From a virus: DNA of 21,140 nt. Positions within the stretch are counted from its first letter, which is position 1, and each line of letters starts with the position of its first letter. Made by a program: the position numbers and the translations under genes. A model generated the notes under the pieces. It was not told the DNA's origin and searched no databases. It worked only from the letters and a program-made list of their open reading frames with translations. The DNA is taken from positions 1-21,140 of the IMG/VR virus record IMGVR_UViG_3300031629_000101; one strand, 5' to 3'. Below are positions 1 through 8,500 of this stretch, in pieces.

Positions 1-271
1 AAGAATCCAAAGATCCATCCACTTCCGTTGCCACTGGTGTAACGACATCCGTAGTTTCCTCTGGATCCGTACCAGATAAGACGGCCTCTTCTTTTTTTTT
101 TAATGAACCAAAATAACTTAAGTACTCTTCCATAGTAGGGAAAGCCTCTTTGTCCGCTGATTCATAAAGAACTTCTAAACCTTCAGAGTCTATAATATCT
201 TGCAACTCCTTAGTATCTGAAAAGATACCTTCTTCCATTGCTAAAAGTAAATCATTTAGTAATTCGTCCAT
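1..271 (-). CDS. N-terminal part of an unidentified late virion-region protein (3' end outside window)
   Basis: An ATG at 271 opens a frame that runs 90 codons to the left window edge without a stop, so the gene is partial. The visible protein begins MDELLNDLLLAMEEG and is acidic. It carries a YLSYFGSLKKKEE segment at about residues 51-63, then a Thr/Glu/Asp-rich, linker-like stretch. It starts 30 bases after the ejection-like gene at 302-2344, with an A/T-rich leader and no Shine-Dalgarno sequence. In podovirus layouts this position often holds a large internal virion protein, sometimes with a lysozyme or transglycosylase domain, but none of that is visible here. A run of ten A residues (92-101 on the complement) lies inside the coding region. 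I do not recognise the family; the reading frame itself is convincing. Confidence 0.75.
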   Translation of the reverse strand, partial: MDELLNDLLLAMEEGIFSDTKELQDIIDSEGLEVLYESADKEAFPTMEEYLSYFGSLKKKEEAVLSGTDPEETTDVVTPVATEVDGSLDS

Positions 272-301
272 ATCAACGCTTAATTATTTTATTATTTATT
301 T

Positions 302-2344
302 TTACCTTTGAGCTAGATAATCTGAATAAGACTTCCCTGGATTTGCTGTCTTCCAATCCTTATAACTCGTTCCGGCTGCTTTACCACTTCGACCTTCTTC
401 TCTTTTTTTGTTCACTATTTTAGTAGCCTCATTGATAACCCCAACTAAATCTTTAGCAATATTTTGTTTTGAGTAACCACTTTCTAATTTTATATCCTTA
501 GTGACACCTGCAATAGATACTCTAAGATAATCTACTCCTCCTACTTTTACCTTTACAGTCTCTGCATCCCCTAATCCGTAGTTTGATATATCAGTTTTTA
601 AAGTGTTACTCATTGCGTTAACAACAGCCTCATCAATAGCTGAAATCACAGTAGAATCAAAGTCACCTGCTGTAGACCCTGAAAAAGCATCTTCAAAAGA
701 TTTAAGCATGCTTTCTCCAGAAGCCAACTTCGTCGTATTAGTTATTAATTTTAGGGGTGGTCTTGCAACAGAAGTGTTTAATGATCCTGCACGTTTTTCA
801 CCTAATGTTATATTTTGTGTTTTTACTAAATCACGAACTCTTCCACGACTAATTCCCTTTCCAGGAGTTAAAATATCAATTAACGACATGATATCATCTT
901 CAGTAGATATATTAGTAATACTCTCGTCTATATCTAGTGTTTTTGGATCGTCAATAATACCACTATCAGAAATTCTATCTATAATAAGATCATCTTGACC
1001 ACCTGCTCTTTTCACTACAATTCTTCCATCTTCAATATTAATAGATCGAATCCTATCTTCTGGATTTTTAGCTTCTGAGTTTCTTGAATCGACTAATCTT
1101 TTTATAATAGCTTTAGATTTTCCTGTGTTTGGATTAGTAAACGCATCGTTTAATTCACTAATATATCCAGCATCATCAATGTCTTTAGTCGCAGTACCAG
1201 CTGCTGTAGCACTATCCTGCTGACCAGCCTGACCTTTTGTATGTTTCTTACTTTGACCTAATTGAGTCAAAATTTCTCTTTCAACTAAAGCTTTTGCAGC
1301 TTTTTTCTGAACATCATCAACATCTGGATACGATGGTGGCACAGTAGACATGTCTATTTTTAACCATTTCGATAAATCAGTTCCTCCTTTATTTACAAAC
1401 TGTTGTTCTGTTTCCGCAATAATATAACCTAATCCAATACTTTGCTTTAATATATTAGCAACAGCTGTAGTATCATTCACTACTGAGTTGGTAATATCTT
1501 CTATTAGTGTATCAAAATCCGCTTGCCCTGATTTTCCTGATAATGCTTTTTCAATCTGTCTTGCTCCTTTTTCTTCTATAACAATTCCTCCACCTGCACT
1601 AACACTATAATCAGTAATATTTGATGTAATAAATTCCCCAATAAGAGCTGTATGTGATTTAACTAAACCTCCTATATCGTATTTTATACCATCATCTTGA
1701 TAATGAAGACGATTATTCATAGACCCCATATTCTGGAACTTCTCTTTTTGAGTATCCCAATCCGGCATTACTTTATTTCCCTGCTCATCTTCTACCATAT
1801 CCACTAAATAAACATTTCCTGTGCCAGATACCCATGGGACTTTATTGTTTAAGTTTTGAAAGGCTAATATATTTTCTTTAATATAAGTTTCAGTAGCAGA
1901 CGCGATCTTTTTCCCGTTTGCCCCTAATTTTTGTCTTGCATCAGCCTCTATATAGCTTTTATCCCAATCTTTAGCTGCAATACCCCAGTTTGTAATATCA
2001 TCTTTAGCTGTTTGAAGAAAAGCCATATATTCAGCTGGCTTAATTTTCCCCTTCTTCATTAGTTGGGATTGCATTAATACATTGTCTTTTAATGCTGACG
2101 CAGCTAAAAGAACAGTTTGTCCTAAAGTTTGATTTTGATAACTATCAGCTTTTTCCAACTGAGCAACTACATTATCTGTTTCTCCTTGTATTTTTGCTTT
2201 TTTCCCTTCACGTTCAGAAGCAATAAGATTTACACCAGTTGCAATTTTCGCAGCTTCTGCTGAATAATCTATTTGAGATCCTGCACGACCCGCATAATTT
2301 TGATAATCAGTTACGCTTTCTTTTCTAGTAAATTCGTTTGCCAT
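302..2344 (-). CDS. Probable internal virion (ejection) protein, 680 residues
   Basis: The product is a soluble, mostly helical-looking 680-residue protein with no signal peptide or membrane segment. The N-terminal third is rich in Ala, Lys, Glu and Gln (for example IASEREGKKAKIQGE near residues 41-55), as expected for long helices. The C-terminus ends in two similar short units, SYKDWK and SYSDYL, around NPG. It starts ATG at 2344, 10 bases after the 206-residue gene, so the two are probably co-translated from one message. Its place after the tail genes and its helical make-up match the internal or ejection proteins of podoviruses (T7 gp15-like by position, 'cargo' proteins in crAss-like virions). 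That assignment is inference from position and composition; no catalytic motif is visible. Confidence 0.6.
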   Translation of the reverse strand: MANEFTRKESVTDYQNYAGRAGSQIDYSAEAAKIATGVNLIASEREGKKAKIQGETDNVVAQLEKADSYQNQTLGQTVLLAASALKDNVLMQSQLMKKGKIKPAEYMAFLQTAKDDITNWGIAAKDWDKSYIEADARQKLGANGKKIASATETYIKENILAFQNLNNKVPWVSGTGNVYLVDMVEDEQGNKVMPDWDTQKEKFQNMGSMNNRLHYQDDGIKYDIGGLVKSHTALIGEFITSNITDYSVSAGGGIVIEEKGARQIEKALSGKSGQADFDTLIEDITNSVVNDTTAVANILKQSIGLGYIIAETEQQFVNKGGTDLSKWLKIDMSTVPPSYPDVDDVQKKAAKALVEREILTQLGQSKKHTKGQAGQQDSATAAGTATKDIDDAGYISELNDAFTNPNTGKSKAIIKRLVDSRNSEAKNPEDRIRSINIEDGRIVVKRAGGQDDLIIDRISDSGIIDDPKTLDIDESITNISTEDDIMSLIDILTPGKGISRGRVRDLVKTQNITLGEKRAGSLNTSVARPPLKLITNTTKLASGESMLKSFEDAFSGSTAGDFDSTVISAIDEAVVNAMSNTLKTDISNYGLGDAETVKVKVGGVDYLRVSIAGVTKDIKLESGYSKQNIAKDLVGVINEATKIVNKKREEGRSGKAAGTSYKDWKTANPGKSYSDYLAQR

Positions 2345-2354
2345 GTCTTATATT

Positions 2355-2975
2355 TTATTGCCCTGCTGCTTTTGCTTTCATCAAATTATCATAAGCTATT
2401 TGCTCTTCTGGAGTTAAAGCTTTACCTCCAAACAAAGGAGATAATTGAGATGCTTGCATAGCTGTTGATCCTAAACCTGATATACCTTGTGAGAAAGCTG
2501 CTGAAGAAGCTGCTGCCGCTTCTTGCGCCATCTTCTCGCTATCTTTAGCTAACCCTAGATCCATACGTTTTAAATCTTGGTTGATAGCATCTTGAGCATC
2601 AGCCTTCATTTTCGCGTTATCCTCTAAATCACCCTGCATGATTAAACGAGTTTTATCTGTAGATGCATCAGCTGCTTGTTGAACTAATCCAACACCTGCT
2701 GCTAAGTTACGAGGATCACCCTCTTGTAAGGCTTGGATATTTTGTGTTTGTACCTGTAAGTTGTTTTCAAAAGCTTTATCGTAAGATTCTCTTGAAACAT
2801 TTAAACCTTCATAATAATTTTTCTCGGCTCTGCTCTTCGCTTCTGCCATTGACTTCTTAGCCTGGGCTGCTGCTTTCTCAGCCAACTTACCTTGTTTTGC
2901 TGATTGACTAAAAGATTGTATTGTTCCTGCTGCGCTTGAAGCTACCCCAATTACTGCTGCTGTTGTTACTGCCAT
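2355..2975 (-). CDS. Probable small internal virion (ejection) protein, 206 residues
   Basis: This is an Ala-, Gln- and Lys-rich helical protein. Its first ~20 residues (TTAAVIGVASSAAGTIQSF) form a mildly hydrophobic, small-residue helix that could insert in a membrane. Residues 25-55 look like a coiled coil (AEKAAAQAKKSMAEAKS), and the C-terminus reads PEEQIAYDNLMKAKAAG. A hydrophobic small-residue N-terminus followed by long helices is typical of T7 gp14-type and P22 gp7-type ejected proteins, which help carry DNA across the host envelope. The ATG at 2975 lies 1 base beyond the TAA of the acetyltransferase gene, and the 680-residue gene starts 10 bases downstream, so the three form a tight unit. 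The role is inferred from composition and order. Confidence 0.6.
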   Translation of the reverse strand: MAVTTAAVIGVASSAAGTIQSFSQSAKQGKLAEKAAAQAKKSMAEAKSRAEKNYYEGLNVSRESYDKAFENNLQVQTQNIQALQEGDPRNLAAGVGLVQQAADASTDKTRLIMQGDLEDNAKMKADAQDAINQDLKRMDLGLAKDSEKMAQEAAAASSAAFSQGISGLGSTAMQASQLSPLFGGKALTPEEQIAYDNLMKAKAAGQ

Positions 2976-2976
2976 A

Positions 2977-3387
2977 TTATAATTTTTTAATCATTTCAAT
3001 TGAATAGGTACTCGCTTCCTCATAACCTATTTTTTTGTATACATTAATAAGAGGTTTATTCTTAATCAAAGCATATACATATTTTTTATCTAAACTTTTA
3101 GCTTCATCGGTTATTGTTTGGATCAATAAGCTTAAAGCTTTTTTTCTATTATCTCTGTCTTTATAACGCATATTAGATATGATCCAGTCACACCACACTG
3201 CCTTAGAATTAGTTGTATACATGAATCCTGCACAAATAGGAATATCTCCATCATATACTATGTAACCACCAGATCCATCATCGGGTAAAAAATCCCTCGA
3301 AGGAGCTGTCCATCTCCAATCATTCCACCATCCGACAAGAATATCATCGTAATCACTTGCTTTTAATCGAGATATATTTAATTTCAT
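2977..3387 (-). CDS. GNAT-like N-acetyltransferase, 136 residues
   Basis: The length and C-terminal pattern fit the GNAT fold: a helix-rich middle (about residues 80-95), a strand KYVYALIKNKP, then the family-typical ending PLINVYKKIGYEE (about 110-122). The middle also has a WCDWIISN segment. The N-terminal region has a striking WWNDWRW cluster (about 20-26) and FLPDDGSGGYIV (33-44). The usual acetyl-CoA pyrophosphate loop, Q/RxxGxG/A, is not clear; the equivalent segment reads RDNRKKALSLLI, so catalysis is uncertain. The gene sits between tail and ejection genes, with its own promoter-like element 6 bases before the ATG. Possible roles are modifying virion proteins or a host target; the sequence does not show which. 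GNAT-like fold is fairly likely; the substrate is unknown. Confidence 0.7.
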   Translation of the reverse strand: MKLNISRLKASDYDDILVGWWNDWRWTAPSRDFLPDDGSGGYIVYDGDIPICAGFMYTTNSKAVWCDWIISNMRYKDRDNRKKALSLLIQTITDEAKSLDKKYVYALIKNKPLINVYKKIGYEEASTYSIEMIKKL

Positions 3388-3393
3388 TTATTA

Positions 3394-3401
3394 CAAAGAT
3401 A
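3394..3401 (-). promoter_or_regulatory. Bacteroidota-type -7 element (TATCTTTG) before the acetyltransferase gene
   Basis: The minus strand reads TTTACTATCTTTGTAA across 3406-3391, which contains TAnnTTTG, the -7 consensus of the Bacteroidota primary sigma factor. The same 16 bases occur at 12258-12243. No TTG -33 element is seen at the usual distance. Only 6 bases separate the element from the ATG at 3387, so a transcript starting at the normal distance would have almost no leader. It is a sequence match only; activity is inferred. Confidence 0.55.
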
Positions 3402-3409
3402 GTAAATTT

Positions 3410-4234
3410 CTATGGATAACTTTTCATCACACTACTACCGACTGAGTACATCTCAACCGGACTTGTCGAATTGTTCTCCAATTTAAATTGTAAATAATAT
3501 CCTCTTGCTCCATGCGATTCCGCTTGGCTATTTTTAATGTACATTATATACTGGCCTACTGTTGGTAATGTATAGTCTCCAGTGGGTGTTCCATCTATTG
3601 TAATACTGTTAGAAGTTCTAGCTATAATAATACCAGCTGGCTCCGGATTAAGTGTTGCAGGAAGAGTAACAGCATATACCACATCTCCAATACTAAGAAT
3701 CGATCCTACAGGAACTGTAAAATCAATTACCCTACTCGCTGAGGTTCCACTTATATTACTACAAGCTCCTATTCCATTTGCAGAACGCATAGACCAGTTT
3801 ACTGTTCCAACATTTGTTCTAATGAAACTAAACCACTCTCCTTCTTTCTCTTCAAAATAAGTCTCTAACATAGACCCAGGACTACCATCAGTTAAATCGG
3901 TTAGTAGTTGAGTACAAGACCATCTTGCCTCAGTGGTATCTGCAACTGTTGTATTAGATTCGTAAGATAAAGTTTTAAATAGTTTTATACTTTCCGACGG
4001 CTCTGGATTAAAAGCACTTGTAATTGACGAAGCAGTATACGTATCATAATAAGTATTACGCTGTTCGTTGGTATTGTGTCTCCATAAATTACCTCCACTA
4101 AAACTGTAGAAATAACTATTCATTCCGATCATATAGTCAGGAAAAAAAGAGTAGAAAGAAGGCCATCCTCCTACACCTTGCTTCTCCAGTCTACCTGACG
4201 AATCTGTATTATACGATAATGTGTAATTTGGCAT
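3410..4234 (-). CDS. Accessory tail structural protein, 274 residues
   Basis: The N-terminal half has GGWPSFYSFFPDYM (about 22-35), then YSFSGGNLWRHN (43-54) and SESIKLFKTLSYES (80-93). This aromatic pattern is, from memory, one I associate with tail proteins of crAss-like and related marine phages, where it can lie inside the large stabilisation protein rather than in a separate gene. A second, beta-rich part (about 170-235: SIGDVVYAVT, SNSITIDG) resembles inserted modules elsewhere in this window. The C-terminus, GARGYYLQFKLENN to SSVMKSYP, looks like a compact terminal domain. It ends in TAG. It follows the 417-residue gene by 24 bases and probably belongs to the same transcript. Most likely it is part of the tail tip or a fibre anchor; a receptor-binding role is possible but unsupported. 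Confidence 0.65.
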   Translation of the reverse strand: MPNYTLSYNTDSSGRLEKQGVGGWPSFYSFFPDYMIGMNSYFYSFSGGNLWRHNTNEQRNTYYDTYTASSITSAFNPEPSESIKLFKTLSYESNTTVADTTEARWSCTQLLTDLTDGSPGSMLETYFEEKEGEWFSFIRTNVGTVNWSMRSANGIGACSNISGTSASRVIDFTVPVGSILSIGDVVYAVTLPATLNPEPAGIIIARTSNSITIDGTPTGDYTLPTVGQYIMYIKNSQAESHGARGYYLQFKLENNSTSPVEMYSVGSSVMKSYP

Positions 4235-4258
4235 TATTTTTCTATTTTAATATTAATA

Positions 4259-5512
4259 TTATGTTGCACAATGGACTGAATCTCCACATGCATATGATTG
4301 ATCACTAAACAAAGTAGCGTCTGCCGTACCTCCTGGATTTATAGTTGTTACTGTACCACAATAAACTGCTCCTGTCCCTGGTGTTCCTGTTTGATACTGA
4401 ACAACATCTCCTATAGAGAAACTATGAATATTCTCTACCGTATAGTTTAATGCTGAGCTACAGTCATCAAGTATATAAGTTCCATTAGAACAATCCCCTG
4501 TTGATACAACAACGCCGTTTCGCACACCTATGTACGTTGTGTTGCTTATAATGTAGTATTGTATTGTAATGGTATCATTTAAATAAGTACTTCCGTTAGA
4601 GGTAGTAAATACCCAGTTACCCACCTCTGGTGTTGTATTAGTTGATACTGTAAAAGGAACTGTGGTTCCCGTTGCATTCTGTATAAAGTAATATGTAGTT
4701 GTAGCTACAGCACAACTTATTGTAGATTGCGCTGCCGAAGCAGTGAATGTTGGTAAATTAGTAGGACAAGCTATCTCCCAATAAAATGCTGTTCCACATA
4801 ACGGAGCATAAACTTTTAAGTTTACATTAGTAGGTGTTACAGATGATTTAGGAACAACTAAAGTAAATACTGGAGACGTTAATGTACTTGCATCAGAACT
4901 ATATCCTACCTGAGCATTAGCAACACTAATACTTTGATAAGTTCCTTGAGCAGTATAATTACTAGAGACTAATAAATAGTCTTCAGGTTGATCTCCTTGA
5001 ACACATCCAGCGCCTGGAACATTAGAATAACTTCCAACCAGACTAGAGTTTTGATTTCCAGCATAAGTTGGTAACCCTGTTCCTTGATTTGCAATACCAG
5101 CATAATCTACTGTTGTACCAGCTCCGTCTAACAATACCACTCCATCGTGGTTATTCTTAGCGGTCATTCGATTGTATACTATACTATCATAAGTAGCTAA
5201 AACCCCATCAGGGACACTACTTCCTAAGTAAAAATACAATACCACTGCTCCTGTTGAGTTGTTTAGATTAATATCAGCACTGAATATTCCGTTTTGATTT
5301 CCAATTGACTCAGATATTCCTGTGCCACACTCAACTGAACATGCTGTACATGCCTGTGCGTTTAATAACACACCACTTAATTGCCTTCTAACAACTTGCC
5401 CCTGGGAATAATATCCGTCTGGGGCTAGTGTTGATAAAGTTGCATCTGTGTATAAAGATGATGCCTGTGAAAAACTTGTTCCATCGAAACAATATGTTCC
5501 TATTGATGCCAT
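4259..5512 (-). CDS. Cysteine-rich beta tail-tip or fibre protein, 417 residues
   Basis: The protein is rich in Ser, Thr, Gly, Tyr and Cys and predicted mostly beta by eye, as phage fibre and tail-tip proteins are. Residues 1-62 form a unit (TYCFDGTSFSQASSLYTDA, then APDGYYS, then ACTACSVEC) resembling the end of the upstream 1601-residue protein. A C-terminal unit (about 350-417) has SFSIGDVVQYQTG and an AVYCGTVTT strand, and ends with three cysteines in ACGDSVHCAT. There is no signal peptide. The ATG at 5512 is 10 bases past the TAA of the big tail gene, so it is likely co-expressed and mounted on it. A host-contact role is a reasonable inference from position and composition; no enzyme motif is visible. 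Confidence 0.6.
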   Translation of the reverse strand: MASIGTYCFDGTSFSQASSLYTDATLSTLAPDGYYSQGQVVRRQLSGVLLNAQACTACSVECGTGISESIGNQNGIFSADINLNNSTGAVVLYFYLGSSVPDGVLATYDSIVYNRMTAKNNHDGVVLLDGAGTTVDYAGIANQGTGLPTYAGNQNSSLVGSYSNVPGAGCVQGDQPEDYLLVSSNYTAQGTYQSISVANAQVGYSSDASTLTSPVFTLVVPKSSVTPTNVNLKVYAPLCGTAFYWEIACPTNLPTFTASAAQSTISCAVATTTYYFIQNATGTTVPFTVSTNTTPEVGNWVFTTSNGSTYLNDTITIQYYIISNTTYIGVRNGVVVSTGDCSNGTYILDDCSSALNYTVENIHSFSIGDVVQYQTGTPGTGAVYCGTVTTINPGGTADATLFSDQSYACGDSVHCAT

Positions 5513-5522
5513 AATATTATAT

Positions 5523-8500
5523 TTAAGTACAAATTACTAATTGTGTTACTATTCCGCTACTTCCAATTCGGATATACTTACTTGTTTCTGATCTGTAATA
5601 TCCTGAAGGTAATGGAACCGCTTGGCTACTAATACATATAGAAGAAGAGTAAACAAAATCTCCAACCGCTGGATAAGTCCCTGCTCCTGTATGGTAATAA
5701 GTATTAACCAATGGTTGATTACAAATTACAGACGCATCTTGCTGAACGCCACTACAACTAAAAGACACACAAGGCACACTACAGTCACAACATGCTGAAG
5801 ACGATAAAGTCGCATCATAACAAAATGACTGACAAGATGTAGTCCTATAATCATATATCAAATACAAATATTGATTTGCACTTGGTAAAGACAGAGCTGT
5901 TATTTCTGCTTGGTATAATCCTGCTGATGGATTTGTTACACTTCCATTTGCAATTGTTGTTGATGCCGCTAGTAATGAAGCTATATCTGTTTGATTATTA
6001 GCATATAATGTATTACTTGATAAATACTTAAAGTTATCCAATGGATAAGCCCAGTCATAGTCATCAAAATTTATTTTATTAGACCTCATTGTTAAATCCA
6101 CTCCACTCAAAGGAAACACTCCTAGAGATCTAACTCCAACTTGAGAGTCATAAGTAGATGCAACTAAATGAGAATTTCCAAACTCACATAAATCACTATC
6201 TACAGGGCTTATATTTGTTGAGTCTTCCCAGAAATATTCTGCATGAATATATTTGTTTGCATTCGTTTCTGAATTTATAACAACCTTTACAATAGTAATT
6301 GTCTCTTGAGTAGGACAGTTATAATTCATAATAAAACTTGAGGCTCCTCCAATCGCTGTAACAGTTACTACTGCGTTAGTTGGGGTGTTCAGTGTTTTAG
6401 ACCATGTGTAACTTCCAGTACCAGTTAAGGTTCCGCTGGTTACAGAAACTCCATTCCAAACAACATTAATCGTAATTGATCCAGAGCTTATATTATATCC
6501 TACAGGAACATCTCCTATTACGTTTCCATAATCTACTGTTGAAACAAAAGTTGCTCCACTTGCTAAATTATTTTTACTCACCTGTGAACCACAAGGAGTA
6601 ATTTGAGCTGGAATAGGAACAGGTATCTGATTCATTGCTAATACATATTCATCCATGTAAGGATCATAAGCCCCTAATTTCTGATTATTTAAATTACCAT
6701 AAAACTCATCTCTAAACCAAGATCTCATTCCAGATTCAGAAATAACAGTTAACTGATCACCTTGACCACCTCTACTTTGACCTGTTAATTTAAGTACCGC
6801 TCCTCTTTTTGAGTCAGTGAAATAAACATCATATCCATAAGAGATAAAACTCTCTGGATTAAAGCTAATTCCATACTCTTCAATACGAGCTATTTGAGTA
6901 CCTAAGATCTCCGGAACAGAGGTTACAACACCTCCACCTGTAGAGTCAGATAATAAATTTTTACTCAATAACACATAAGATATTCTATCTTCTTGTAAAA
7001 CAAGCACATCAGTTTTTCTTGAGTGTAATTTCTGAATAGGCCCGTAAGAAGTCTCTAAGTCTTTATAGTTTACCAATCCTAAATTAAATTCATTTAAGTT
7101 GTTCGTTCCTGAATTACTACTATAAACACCGCTATAAGTTAATCCTTCAAATCTATCCGCCTCTTTATAGTCTTGGTTAGAAACAGCTAGTGTACGTTCT
7201 CCTAATTGAAAACTCTTAGCTGCTAATTGATCTTTTATCTTATAGCTTTCTACTCCATTTCCAAAAGAATAAACATCTGCAAAATCTAAATTTACAACGG
7301 CATCTTGTGAAGCTGTTTGGTTTTGATCTCCAAGATCAGTATTTGACCCTGACAAATGGAATCCATTTGAGTCTATATCAAACATCTCACTTGAGTCGTA
7401 ATATAAATCTGGATTAGCATCTAAAGGCTCACTTTCAAAAACCATTAATGTGTTAGCTCTAAATATCACAAGATCAACTTCAATAGAAGCTTTTCTGTTG
7501 CTACCTAATCTCTCACATCCTTTTACACCACTGTTTACACCGAAGTATAAAGGAGAAGTTACGTCTCCTGGAACAGCCTGAGCAAACCCAATACCAATTC
7601 TCCAAACTCTACAAGGAACAGTCCCTGCATAGTTATATGGATTTCCACCTGGAACTGTTGGAGCATAGTACGAAGGATAGTAATCCCCTGAAGGATCTCC
7701 ATCATTCTCCATACCTGTTATATTTCCTGGACTAGCAGTTGCTACATTTATATTATCTCCATCATACCATGCTTTTAAGTCATTATAATCTGTACTTGCT
7801 ACATAGCTTTCTTCCCATAACCACTCTTTAGGATCACAGCCAAGTTTTACATTTGCTCTGTTTGCTCTAATATAAAGCTTAATAACAGATCCTCCAGGAA
7901 TACTATAATTAGTTGTTCCTGTTATTACACCAGCAGAATCATACTGAGTGGTGAAACATGGATATCCAATAGATCTATTTGTTGTACATCCAAAAGCACT
8001 ACTTGCGGTCTCTTGACTTCCTATTTCTATTATCGAATCATTAGGGATAGAAATGTTGAAATTTTGATTTTTAACATTCATATATAACCCTGCTAATTGG
8101 CTACTGTCTTCATCAAATCCCTGCTCTCCTGCAAGTCTTAAGAAATCAGATGACTCAGAAGTTATATCTAAAACGTTTACTTTTTCAACTCTTGTTAATG
8201 CACCACTAACATCTGCTTTCACTATTAATGTTTCTCCTTTAGCAACCTTATTAGCGTTGTCTCCTTCTAATTTAAAGAAGACCATATTATCACTTGGTCG
8301 AATATAGTAAAAGTTACTAAAAATAGTATTGTAAGTACCTAAACTTGGTTTAAGAACAAACTTATATTTCTTCGCCCAATAAGGAGCTGTACTCGTTATT
8401 TGAACCTGAACTGAATTTATATTAACTGAATCAGCTGGCTCTATGTATATGGTATTATATTCTGAAACCAAAACAGTAGATGCTCTACCGTAATCATCCA

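Noticed and set aside
603-998. Plus-strand open frame of 131 codons
   Set aside because: It lies wholly within the 680-residue gene on the other strand, has no family pattern, and is explained as an antisense shadow.
2345-2354. Possible frameshift joining the 206- and 680-residue ejection genes
   Set aside because: Each has its own ATG, stop and a normal 10-base spacer; there is no slippery sequence at the junction.
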